Assembly: GCA_964501275.1 (NCBI GenBank)
Contig: CAZCSP010000022.1
Coordinates: 3,569 to 67,568 of the forward strand
Direction of reading: 5' to 3'
Source of the DNA: 55-13 sp964501275
Lineage (GTDB): Bacteria; Armatimonadota; Fimbriimonadia; Fimbriimonadales; Fimbriimonadaceae
DNA: 64,000 nucleotides
Part shown: piece after piece, positions 9,764 to 17,612 of the stretch
Layout: each line of letters starts with the position of its first letter
How positions within the stretch are numbered: the first letter of the stretch is position 1
Program-made: the position numbers and the translations under genes
Notes under the pieces: generated by a model
Told to the model about the DNA's origin: nothing
Database searches by the model: none
What the model saw: only the letters and a program-made list of their open reading frames with translations

Positions 9764-10234
9764 ATGCCTGACGTGATGCACCGAGAACATCTCGAGACAG
9801 ATCCGCTTGATTGCGTTCGAGAACAGCTCAAACTATCCGCCGACACCAAAACACCGCTCTCGCGGTTTGGATTGGCGGAGATCGTTTCCGAAAGGACCGG
9901 GATGCCGGTGGACCAAGCTCAGTTGCTGGTCGATGCCTATTGCGACCAATACGCAACCCACGTTCCGGCCTACCTGCGAAGGGAGTTCAATCTGTTTTGG
10001 CCCAAAGTCGTGGCGTTTATCTTCGCCTCCGCCGGAGTCGCCGTGTTCTGGTATGGCATGGGACTACAACGCGCAAAGAAGCCCGCTTGGATGTGGTTTG
10101 CCCTCGGCACGATCGTCTTCGGCGTTGGCGTCTTCCAGTGGGTTCGTAGCCTGGAAAGCTACCAGCGACGCGCGGCCGAGAAGCGGGCGGCAAAGGAAGC
10201 CCGACTTCGCGAGAAGTACGCAAAGATGAGGTAG
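9764..10234 (+). CDS. Two-helix membrane protein of unknown function
   Basis: The 156-aa protein has a soluble N-terminal domain (about residues 1-80, with a helical segment FGLAEIVSERTGMPVDQAQLLVDAY), two membrane helices (about 84-103 and 108-126) and a highly basic helical tail. I do not recognise a family. It stands alone downstream of the DUF1579-like gene and ends at a strong hairpin shared with the convergent rplY gene. Confidence 0.65.
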   Translation: MPDVMHREHLETDPLDCVREQLKLSADTKTPLSRFGLAEIVSERTGMPVDQAQLLVDAYCDQYATHVPAYLRREFNLFWPKVVAFIFASAGVAVFWYGMGLQRAKKPAWMWFALGTIVFGVGVFQWVRSLESYQRRAAEKRAAKEARLREKYAKMR

Positions 10235-10236
10235 AA

Positions 10237-10269
10237 CGCTCCCCTCACACGTGCCGTGTGAGGGGAGCG
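10237..10269. terminator. Bidirectional hairpin between convergent genes
   Basis: CGCTCCCCTCACACG, loop TGC and the exact complement form a perfect 15-bp stem between the stop of the membrane protein gene and the stop of rplY. No U-tract follows on either side, so it may act as a transcript end stabiliser or a factor-assisted terminator. Confidence 0.7.
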
Positions 10270-10274
10270 GCCGG

Positions 10275-10895
10275 TTACTCGGTTGCTTCCGCTTCCGCGG
10301 GTGCCTCGCCTTCGACCGGTTCGTCAGAAGCCTCGGGCTCCAGTGAGACGGCCTTGAGGACACTCAGGCTGAAGATGGTCGCATCGGGCGAGCTGATCAG
10401 CTTCACCCCGTCCGGCAACTCCAGATCGCCTGCGTTAACGTGGCTGCCGACTTCCAGCTTCGAGACATCGACCTCCAGGTGAGCGGGCAGATCGCCCATC
10501 CGGCCCTGGAGCTTCACGTGAGTGGTGGGCTGGGTGAGCACGGTGCCCTTCTCATCCTCGCCATGGTTAATCGAGATGACGGGAACGTCCAGTTTCACAA
10601 CGTCCTTATCGGTGATCTCTTGCAGAGTGACGGTGAGAATCCCTCCGTGCAGCGGATTGTTCTCCACATGCTTGACAATGACTTTCTTCTTGCCTTTTTG
10701 ATCGGCAATCTCCAAGTCGATACGTCCATGCCCGTCGAGATGCTTGAGGGCGTGCAGGACGTCCACCCTCTTTGCTTGCAACAAGGATGTCCCATGGTCG
10801 CGGGAGATCAGCGCCATCGGGATAATCCCCTCCCGGCGCATCTGGTGTGGCTTTGGCCCCTTATCAGGGCGCTTCTCAGCCTGAAAAACGCTCAT
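10275..10895 (-). CDS. rplY: Large-subunit ribosomal protein bL25, CTC form
   Basis: The 206-aa protein has the L25 5S-rRNA-binding domain at residues 1-90 (KRPDKGPKPHQMRREGIIPMALI, DVLHALKHLDGHG) and the C-terminal TL5/CTC beta-domain at 100-185. An acidic Ala/Glu tail follows. This two-domain form is usual outside enteric bacteria. It stabilises 5S rRNA in the large ribosomal subunit. A strong AAGGAGG site precedes the ATG. No pth gene, its common partner, is adjacent. Confidence 0.95.
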   Translation of the reverse strand: MSVFQAEKRPDKGPKPHQMRREGIIPMALISRDHGTSLLQAKRVDVLHALKHLDGHGRIDLEIADQKGKKKVIVKHVENNPLHGGILTVTLQEITDKDVVKLDVPVISINHGEDEKGTVLTQPTTHVKLQGRMGDLPAHLEVDVSKLEVGSHVNAGDLELPDGVKLISSPDATIFSLSVLKAVSLEPEASDEPVEGEAPAEAEATE

Positions 10896-10973
10896 GTTGA
10901 TTCCTCCTTAAGACGTTAGACTACTCGTTTTGCAGAAATGCGCGTCGGGCGCGGAAGCTTTGGGACCTGTGCG

Positions 10974-11306
10974 CTACCCCGGAGGCCAGGTCAACTTACG
11001 ACCGCCCAGAAGGTGCATATGCAGGTGGTCCACCGACTGGCCCCCGTCCTCGCCTTGATTGATGACCAGCCGATAACCATTGGCGAGGCCTTCCTGCTCG
11101 GCAATCTTCCGAGCGGCGTTGATCAGGTGCTGGTGATCCCCTTCCTCGGGAACATCGGCAACCCCGGAGATCTCCATCCTCGGCACAATGACGATGTGGA
11201 CGGGCGCCTTGGGGTCGATGTCCCGAAAGCCCACCACGTGCTCGTCCTCATACACGATGTCGGCGGGGATTTCGCGGTTGATGATTTTCGTGAACAGCGT
11301 GGCCAT
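10974..11306 (-). CDS. HIT-family (HinT-like) nucleotide hydrolase
   Basis: The 110-aa protein begins MATLFTKIINREIPADIVYEDE and ends with the histidine triad QSVDHLHMHLLGG (HxHxH), both typical of HinT proteins that hydrolyse purine nucleoside phosphoramidates and acyl-adenylates. The length fits. I chose the ATG over a TTG six codons upstream because homologues start with this sequence. GGAG stands 12 nt before it, a slightly long spacing. It is divergent from the next gene with only 20 bp between start codons. Confidence 0.9.
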   Translation of the reverse strand: MATLFTKIINREIPADIVYEDEHVVGFRDIDPKAPVHIVIVPRMEISGVADVPEEGDHQHLINAARKIAEQEGLANGYRLVINQGEDGGQSVDHLHMHLLGGRKLTWPPG

Positions 11307-11326
11307 AGGGTGAGTATTCTCCAAAT

Positions 11327-11746
11327 GTGCCTCAAGATGAGACCGCCTGGGCGGAAACCACCGATGGAGCTTTGCTCAAGCAGCTCTTCGGATACTATCC
11401 CACCCTCCACGACGCCCGCATCCGCCGAATTGCCCTCTCCCCAGGCTCCGATGCGGTCGAGATGACGATCGACTATCGGGATACGGTCGATGGAGGCGAA
11501 AGCCTGTCGGTACGGATTATCCTGGTCTGGGAGGCGGTCCGGGCCATGGAACTGAACGTCTCCTCCAACTACCTCTCCGCCGCCTCCATCCGCCATACCG
11601 CCTATGGCTTCCGCGCCGACTTCGAACTCGCCTTCGGAACCCACGGCTTTGTGGAGAGCGAGCGGTTTGAGGCTCGGCTGGAGAAAGTAGACCCTGGTTC
11701 AGTCGAGGATGAGGAGAGACTGAGCCTGGTCTACGGACTACCGTAG
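11327..11746 (+). CDS. Hypothetical protein with LHDARI motif (Imm50-like?)
   Basis: The 139-aa protein starts with GTG and shows YYPTLHDARIRRIAL at residues 23-37, IDYRD, a WEAVRAMEL strand and GTHGFVESERFEARL near the end. The order of an LHDA motif followed by a small beta-sandwich recalls immunity-type proteins such as Imm50, but I am not sure of family membership. No toxin gene is nearby. There is no convincing ribosome site, so the start is uncertain. Confidence 0.55.
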   Translation: MPQDETAWAETTDGALLKQLFGYYPTLHDARIRRIALSPGSDAVEMTIDYRDTVDGGESLSVRIILVWEAVRAMELNVSSNYLSAASIRHTAYGFRADFELAFGTHGFVESERFEARLEKVDPGSVEDEERLSLVYGLP

Positions 11747-12055
11747 CCTGGACGTCCACGTCCGAGGAGCCTTGTAGTCCCACCCAAACCCTGTAGGCGG
11801 CGGATGCATTGTGCCGCCGTCCAGCCGCAAACTCCGTAGACGCTAGATGGCTCGTGCCAGAGCCACCGACATCGACAAACCTCCTAACCGGCAAGATGCC
11901 GGTGCTCCCAGGAAAAGTGGCATGGGCAGCTTGCCCATGCGTCCCATGACCTGCCAGGTCATGGGAACTTGTAGCCACCACCGAATCTGTACCTAACCAC
12001 AAGCACTCTCCTTAGACAAACGGGCCGATCTGGAGATCGGCGGTCCATCGCATCA
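11745..12055. repeat. Mosaic of repeat families D and E between genes
   Basis: This 310-bp gap before efp is made of short palindromic words: GTAGCCTGGACGTCCACGTCC (family D), GGCAAGATGCCGGTGCTCCC, a self-complementary ATGGGCAGCTTGCCCAT, CATGACCTGCCAGGTCATG, and GGCCGATCTGGAGATCGGCGG (family E). No coding frame is convincing. Confidence 0.7.
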
Positions 12056-12103
12056 AAATGCTACAATGCCGCTTGAAATCCAACGACACAGGAGCGGTTT
12101 GTT

Positions 12104-12673
12104 TTGGCGGTTGATACCAGCGATTTTAAGAATGGAATGCACTTTCTCATGGATGGCGACGTCTACACCATCGTCGAATTCCAGCATGTGAAGCCCGGAA
12201 AGGGAGGAGCTTTTGTTCGGACGCGACTTCGAAACCTGAAGACCGGACGGACTTTGGAGAAAACCTTCAGATCGGGAGAACGGGTCGAGCCGGTGTTCGT
12301 CGAAAAGATGAAGATGCAGTTTCTCTACCGTCAGGGCGATGAACTGGTTCTCATGGACCTGGATTCTTACGAGCAAATTCCGGTAAAGCCTGAATCCCTT
12401 GGCGACCAATCCAAGTATCTAAAGGAAGATATGGAGATCATCAGCCTGGTGGCCAACGGAGAGACGCTTGGCTATGAGCTTCCAAACTTTGTGGAGCAGG
12501 AGGTCGTCGAGACCGATCCTGGCTACAAAGGCGATACCGTCAGCGGCGGCAGCACCAAGCCAGCGAAGCTGGAATCGGGGGCGGTTGTCCAGGTCCCGTT
12601 CCACATCAACGTGGGCGATGTGCTAAAAGTAGATACGCGAACCGACGACTATGTGGAGCGCGTCAAGAAGTAG
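12104..12673 (+). CDS. efp: Translation elongation factor P
   Basis: The 189-aa protein aligns by eye with EF-P over its full length: MAVDTSDFKNGMHF, the VKPGKGGAF loop with the modifiable Lys33, and the C-terminal PFHINVGDVLKVDTRTDDYVERV. It binds ribosomes stalled at consecutive prolines and restarts peptide bond formation. The start is TTG with GGAG nine bases upstream, and no ATG fits the family's N-terminus. No epmA/epmB-type modification genes are nearby. The cysteine-rich membrane gene follows after 6 bp, suggesting one transcript. Confidence 0.95.
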   Translation: MAVDTSDFKNGMHFLMDGDVYTIVEFQHVKPGKGGAFVRTRLRNLKTGRTLEKTFRSGERVEPVFVEKMKMQFLYRQGDELVLMDLDSYEQIPVKPESLGDQSKYLKEDMEIISLVANGETLGYELPNFVEQEVVETDPGYKGDTVSGGSTKPAKLESGAVVQVPFHINVGDVLKVDTRTDDYVERVKK

Positions 12674-12679
12674 ACACTC

Positions 12680-13759
12680 ATGATGCAGCGTGGTTCCGGT
12701 TCAGATCGAGGTATTGCCGAGGCTTTCCACGACTTTCTTACCGGAGCCGCACGCCTGGTCTTTTATCTAGGTTTGCTTCTCGGCCTGGGAGCCACCTTCT
12801 TTTGCGTCTACTACGCCTTTACCTTTGGCGGAGGCTCCACCCAAGCCAGCGAAGCCCAGGCTCTCAGCAACATCGACCTCTTCCACAAGCTGGTCGTCAG
12901 CGGCATGCTGGCGGCAGGGATCGGCGCAAGCTACCTGTTTTGGGGCGAGGAGCTTTTAAGCGCCCTGGTGCTGATCGTAGCTGGCCTTTTGTACTTTTCG
13001 CCCCTGATCCTCACCGGCGCAGCTGGAGTCCAAGCGAATACAAACGTCGCCCAAACCGCTCTGGCAACCGTTCAGGCCGGAGGCACCGTTCTCGGACTTG
13101 TGGCGATCGTCGTGCTGGTATTCGATATTGGGAGCCGGGTCAAGTTGAGGTCCCAGCAGGGCGCGAAAGCCGACCAACTCAAGTACGGGAAGGGCGTCAA
13201 AGAGGAGTCGGACCGACAAAACGTCTTTCTGGGCAAGTGCTGGCAGCTTCCCTTCTGTCGCAAGTTCGTTCGCGAAAAGTGCCCGATCTACCACTCTCGA
13301 CGTACCTGTTGGAAGGAGCAGGTGGGATGTATGTGCGAAGAGCAGGTCATCCGTGACGCGATGGAGAGCAAGGTCATTCCCAAGGATGCGGTCGCGGCCG
13401 CGGCGATGATCCCGCGAAACAACCGTCTCACCTCTCAACAGAAATGGGAGCGCTGCAAGCAGTGCGTGATCTATAACGAACACCAGAAGCACAAGTACCG
13501 GGCTCTACTGCCGACCATCATTGTCAGCTTTATCGCCTTCTATGCAATCTTCCGCATCCCGCTTTTGGCCGCCACCAAGGGCATGGTGAATGCGATGAGC
13601 CAGGCTGTCGGAAAGCTCACCCTTAATGCCAGCGGAGGCGACAGCGTAACCGCCGTCTCAGCCCCTTTCCAAGAGCTGCTCCTGATCTGCTTCATGATTA
13701 TCCTGCTCACCTACTCGCTGAAAGTCCTGGAGCACGCGATCTTCAAGCTGAAACTTTGA
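12680..13759 (+). CDS. Membrane protein with eight-cysteine cytoplasmic-type loop
   Basis: The 359-aa protein has membrane segments at about residues 24-48, 75-115 and 135-152, then a long basic loop, and helices at 276-298 and 333-350. The loop holds Cys187, 193, 201, 210, 217, 219, 259 and 262 plus His205, 268 and 271, in patterns CWQLPFC, KCPIYH, CWKEQVGCMC and CKQC. This looks like a site for two metal ions or an Fe-S cluster. I do not recognise a named family. It follows efp closely and precedes rtcA with no gap (its TGA is two bases before that ATG). Confidence 0.8.
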   Translation: MMQRGSGSDRGIAEAFHDFLTGAARLVFYLGLLLGLGATFFCVYYAFTFGGGSTQASEAQALSNIDLFHKLVVSGMLAAGIGASYLFWGEELLSALVLIVAGLLYFSPLILTGAAGVQANTNVAQTALATVQAGGTVLGLVAIVVLVFDIGSRVKLRSQQGAKADQLKYGKGVKEESDRQNVFLGKCWQLPFCRKFVREKCPIYHSRRTCWKEQVGCMCEEQVIRDAMESKVIPKDAVAAAAMIPRNNRLTSQQKWERCKQCVIYNEHQKHKYRALLPTIIVSFIAFYAIFRIPLLAATKGMVNAMSQAVGKLTLNASGGDSVTAVSAPFQELLLICFMIILLTYSLKVLEHAIFKLKL

Positions 13760-13761
13760 CG

Positions 13762-14823
13762 ATGGCGAGCACCAACACCCTGATCCAACTCGACGGAAGT
13801 CACGGCGAAGGGGGCGGGGCCTTGGTTCGGACGGCGTTGGCGATGGCAGCCCTCACCCAGCAAGCCGTGAAGATCGACCACGTTCGAGCCGGAACCAACC
13901 ACCCCGGCGTCGACGTCGAGGACCTCACCCTTATCAAGGCCCTAGCCAAGTCGTGTGGGGCGGAGACAATCGGGTCGGAGCTAGGGTCGAATTCCGTGAG
14001 CTTCCTTCCCACTAAGCGATGCGCGGGGTTGAAGAATGGGTTGGACCTTGATCCCAAGTTTCTGGCAAGCCGGGTCCCCAATGCCAATGTCCTGCTGAAC
14101 GCTCTTTTGCCAGTTCTCGCGAGGACGGGGACGTATTCCCATATCAGCCTGGGCGGTGAGACCTACGGCTCCCACTCTCTCTGCTATGACTACTTCGCCA
14201 ACGTGACGCTCGGAGCCCAAAAGCGATTCGGCCTCTACGCTTTCCCGGAACAGATTACAGCGGGTTTTGGGAGGGAAGGAGGGGGAGAGGTGACGTTGGA
14301 AGTGGAGCCTTCCCACCTGCAAGCGGTCAATTGGAGCAAGCGGGGCGAGATGGTGGTGGCCCGTGCCGTCGTCTCGGTGGGCGAACTCCCCATGACGATC
14401 GCCCATCGCGGCCTCGCCCACCTGACCAACCTTGGCATAAACGCAAAACTTCCCTTTGAGATCGATATCATCGGCGTGGATTCGCGAAAGCCTGGCGTTT
14501 GCGTTTCGGCCTGGGTGGAATATGAAAACGGGATCGGCGGCGCTACCGCTATGGGGGCGAAAGGGGTGAGAATCGAGGCGGTCGCCCAGGCCGCATTCGA
14601 GGATACATTCGAGTGGGTCCGTTCGGGAGCCACCGTCGATCCCTACCTCTCCGACCAGATTCTGCCCACCGCTATCTTCGCCGAGGGGGAGACCACCTTC
14701 ACCGTTTCCCGTCTCACCAAGCGCTTCCTCACCATCGTTTGGGTCATCAAGCAGTTCCTGCCCATCCACGTCACGGTCAAAGGAACCGAGGGCGAAGCCG
14801 GCGAGATCAGCATCCGCAGGTAG
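13762..14823 (+). CDS. rtcA: RNA 3'-terminal phosphate cyclase-like protein, atypical active site
   Basis: The 353-aa protein follows the RtcA plan: QLDGSHGEGGGALVRTALAMAALT, VRAGTNHPGV, the family signature region FGREGGGEV, and a C-terminal FTVSRLTKRFLTIVWVIKQFLP. RtcA adenylates itself on a histidine (His309 in E. coli) and converts RNA 3'-phosphate ends to 2',3'-cyclic phosphates. In my alignment that histidine falls on Arg321, and the following Asn is also changed. It may be inactive, like eukaryotic Rcl1, or use other chemistry. The ATG start lies just behind the upstream stop. No rtcB or rtcR is present. Confidence 0.85.
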   Translation: MASTNTLIQLDGSHGEGGGALVRTALAMAALTQQAVKIDHVRAGTNHPGVDVEDLTLIKALAKSCGAETIGSELGSNSVSFLPTKRCAGLKNGLDLDPKFLASRVPNANVLLNALLPVLARTGTYSHISLGGETYGSHSLCYDYFANVTLGAQKRFGLYAFPEQITAGFGREGGGEVTLEVEPSHLQAVNWSKRGEMVVARAVVSVGELPMTIAHRGLAHLTNLGINAKLPFEIDIIGVDSRKPGVCVSAWVEYENGIGGATAMGAKGVRIEAVAQAAFEDTFEWVRSGATVDPYLSDQILPTAIFAEGETTFTVSRLTKRFLTIVWVIKQFLPIHVTVKGTEGEAGEISIRR

Positions 14824-14833
14824 GCTAGATACC

Positions 14834-15760
14834 GTGCGCAAAGCGGTCATCGATGTCGGCTCCAACTCCGTTCTGCTGGTTGTCGCAGAACTAGAGGCTA
14901 ACCGCTGGGTTCCGATTTTCGAGGACACCGCGGTTACAGCGCTCGGCGAGGGGACCAAGGCGACCGGGCTTTTGGGAGAGGTTGGGATGTCGGCAACTTT
15001 GGAAGCGCTCCGCAGGTTCTACGGGAAAGCCAGGGAACTTGGAGCCGACCCCATCTTGGCAGGGGCGACGATGGCGGCTCGGATCGCCACGAACACTCCC
15101 GATTTTCTGAAAAGGGCGGATGGGCAGGAAACCCCGGTCTTTGTGGTATCAGGTGATGAGGAAGCCGAATTAGGTTTCCTATCGGTCGCCGACGATCCGA
15201 TCTTTGCCGAAGAGTCTCGCATCTCCATCATCGACCCCGGCGGGCACAGCACCGAGTTGGTGACAGCCGACCGCGTCGGGTCAGAGTGGGTGGTTAGGTT
15301 CCGGCGAAGCTATCCCATAGGCACTCTTGGCCTGCGAACTTCCTATTTTCCCAACGAACGGATCTTCCCGATGGAGATATTCAAGGGGATTTCCGCTATC
15401 GACGACGTGATCGGCCTTGCTTATCGGCCGGGGGAGAGCGGGGTGGCGGTGGTCCTGGGGGCGACGGGGACGAACTTAGTAACGATTCGGGAGAGGATGG
15501 AAGTTTGGGAGCCGGACAAGGTTCACGGAGCCCGGTTAGATTACGAGGAAGTGAGCAAAGCCTTTGGCTGGCTGGCCCCGATGAGCGATAATGAACGAGC
15601 GAATGTGCCGGGTTTGGAGCCCGGTCGAGAGCGCACGATCCATCTGGGGGCCCTCATCTTGGAGCGCTTTCTCTTTGCGCTTCGAACAGGCGAATGCCGG
15701 GTAAGCGTTCGAGGTTGGAGGCATGCCCTGTTGGAGCGTGGATTACCAGTTTCTTCATGA
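14834..15760 (+). CDS. Ppx/GppA-family phosphatase
   Basis: The 308-aa protein starts with GTG and opens VRKAVIDVGSNSVLLVVAEL, the phosphate-1 loop of the ASKHA fold. The second loop ISIIDPGGHSTELV lies at about 134-147, and RRSYPIGTLGLR follows. Members hydrolyse polyphosphate or pppGpp. At this length it has only the two N-terminal domains, as in short exopolyphosphatases, so the exact substrate is open. It follows rtcA by 10 bp and is likely cotranscribed with the efp-membrane-rtcA run. Confidence 0.85.
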   Translation: MRKAVIDVGSNSVLLVVAELEANRWVPIFEDTAVTALGEGTKATGLLGEVGMSATLEALRRFYGKARELGADPILAGATMAARIATNTPDFLKRADGQETPVFVVSGDEEAELGFLSVADDPIFAEESRISIIDPGGHSTELVTADRVGSEWVVRFRRSYPIGTLGLRTSYFPNERIFPMEIFKGISAIDDVIGLAYRPGESGVAVVLGATGTNLVTIRERMEVWEPDKVHGARLDYEEVSKAFGWLAPMSDNERANVPGLEPGRERTIHLGALILERFLFALRTGECRVSVRGWRHALLERGLPVSS

Positions 15761-15802
15761 TATTGCAGGAGTTAGCGGGACGCGTCTCGAAAGAGGCTAA
15801 AA

Positions 15803-16564
15803 ATGATTTCACAACTGCCAGGAAAAGAGATAGCGAAAGTGGTTGCGATGTGCATCCTGGTGCTTGGCGTGTTTGTCTTCGTGGGTGTGACCAAGTCGAA
15901 ATCCGCGCCAAGCATCACTTTTGAGAACTTGGAGCCTAATAGTGCGCCGATCCCCAAGCCCTCGGCGGTAGATAAACCGGCTTCGCTGTTGGTGCAAGTG
16001 AAGGGAGCCGTACGCAAGCCTGGAGTTTATCGCCTGAAGGCGGACGCTCGGGTCCACGATGCCATTCGAGAGGCGGGAGGAGCGAAGCCCCATGCCGACC
16101 TGAGCGAGTGGAATCTGGCGGCGAAGTTGCAGGATGGGGCAAGCATCTATGTGATGGGCAAGCAAGCGGTCCAGGAGCAGGCAGCAAAGAAGGTTGCCTC
16201 CAACCCACGTCCCCGAGGCCTGACCGGCAGTTTGGCTCCCATGCAAGTGGAGGTTCCCGAAGAGTATCGGGGCGGCCCCCACTCGCTTGCGCCGTTTGGA
16301 AGCACCAAGGTAGAACCCGAAGCGAACAGCACATCCCGTTCCTCTAGCGGCAAAAAGGCCGTCCCCGCCGAGGCATCGGTCTCCCTCAACACCGGTACGC
16401 AAGCCGATTTGGAAAACTTGCCTGGAGTCGGTCCCGCCACTGCGCAGAAGATCATCGAGTACCGTCGTGAAAACGGCGGCTTCACTTCAATCGAGGAACT
16501 GCTGGCAGTGAAAGGCATCGGTCCGAAAAAGATGGAGGCGATGCGGAAGTATCTGAAGCTGTAG
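15803..16564 (+). CDS. comEA: ComEA-like DNA-binding competence protein
   Basis: The 253-aa protein has one N-terminal helix (about residues 12-30), a SLBB-type domain (LLVQVKGAVRKPGVYRLKADARVHDAIREAGG, about 62-95), a proline/serine linker, and a C-terminal helix-hairpin-helix pair (LNTGTQADLENLPGVGPATAQKIIEYR, AVKGIGPKKMEAM). This is the classical ComEA arrangement; it would bind double-stranded DNA at the outer face of the inner membrane during uptake. AAAGAGG precedes the ATG. comEC is not in the window. A PilC-like protein elsewhere in the window could serve the same pilus. Confidence 0.9.
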   Translation: MISQLPGKEIAKVVAMCILVLGVFVFVGVTKSKSAPSITFENLEPNSAPIPKPSAVDKPASLLVQVKGAVRKPGVYRLKADARVHDAIREAGGAKPHADLSEWNLAAKLQDGASIYVMGKQAVQEQAAKKVASNPRPRGLTGSLAPMQVEVPEEYRGGPHSLAPFGSTKVEPEANSTSRSSSGKKAVPAEASVSLNTGTQADLENLPGVGPATAQKIIEYRRENGGFTSIEELLAVKGIGPKKMEAMRKYLKL

Positions 16565-16665
16565 ACAGCTTCGATCTGCCCCCTACTGGCGATCGATGCG
16601 ACCTTGGCAGCGAGCACCTGGCAAAAAATGGGTTGACAAAACCTTGTTTGCCTGCGCTTAGAAAT

Positions 16666-17589
16666 ATGAGCAACAGATCCATGTTCAAACTCTCTGCCGA
16701 AAACCTCGCCCAGCTATTCCCCCTCAACGAGTTCCCATATGATCCTGCCTCCATGGTGTTTCTGGGGATTCGAGGATGTGTGCCGGCCAATCCTGGGGAC
16801 CATCAGGAGGCAGTTGCACATGAACTGGCCGTCGCCTCCATCGACCATCTGCACCCCAGATGCACTCTCATCCAATGGTCGCCCAAGGCGGGTAAGTTCG
16901 CGGTGTTCCCTGGCTCGACCGTTCCCCACCAATCATCGGTAACGGCGGCGAAAAAGCGGGGCGGTGTGGGGGCGAACCAGTTGTTGACCGGCTACTAAAC
17001 GGACTACCGCAAGGGTTGGCATCGGAAAGGGACCAAGACCGGGCATGAGGCTTGGCGGCAGAACGCCTCCCGCCCCATCCGACGCACCGCCGACGACTTG
17101 GACTATGACGGCGACGACCGAGTGGAGATCGCCAATCCCGCCGACAACCTCCACGCCGCCTGGAGCCCTGGATTGGAAGGGAGTTTCAGTAGTGCGGGTT
17201 GCCAGGTTGTGGTGGGCTATCCCAAGTGCGTCCAGCGAGGCGATGCTCCGGCGACCGGGCCTTGGCGGGTTTTTCAGGAGCGGGGCTACAAGCTCAAACA
17301 GCAGTCCTTTGGCTATGCCCTTCTGAATGGCGGCGAGGTGCGACGGCTTGCCCTCTATGGCCCGGCAGGGTTGGAGAGGGTTCGGTTTGGCTCCAAGGGC
17401 GACCGGGCCAAGCGGGTTCAGGAGGCTTTAAAGCTGAAGGGCTTCTATGAGGGCAAACTCGACGGCGACTTCGGACCACGGTCTTTGCGAGCTTTGTTGG
17501 AGTTTCAGGAAGCGACTTTTGGCATGAGCGGGGATGACGGCATCTGCGGTCCCCAAACTGCCGAAGCCTTGGGCATCGCATGGAAGTAG
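16666..17589 (+). pseudogene. Peptidoglycan-binding protein gene broken by in-frame TAA
   Basis: One reading frame runs from an ATG at 16666 to 17589 but is cut by TAA at 16996-16998 (context GGC TAC TAA ACG GAC). The part before encodes MVFLGIRGC and AVFPGSTVPH; the part after continues with YRKGWHRKG, DYDGDDRVEI, SSAGCQVVVGYPKC and ends with a peptidoglycan-binding domain (RVQEALKLKGFYEGKLDGDFG). Both halves clearly belong to one protein of about 307 residues, so this is a nonsense mutation or a sequencing error. An upstream TTGACA at 16633 may be part of its promoter. Confidence 0.8.
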
Positions 17590-17612
17590 CCTTCGCCGGG
17601 TAAGTTCGGCGT

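Noticed and set aside
13981..14958. 325-aa minus-strand frame opposite rtcA
   Set aside because: Antisense shadow of a conserved gene; no motif and no ribosome site.
16996..16998. Readthrough or recoding of TAA in the peptidoglycan-binding gene
   Set aside because: TAA is the tightest stop, no recoding signal is visible, and a point mutation or read error explains it more simply.
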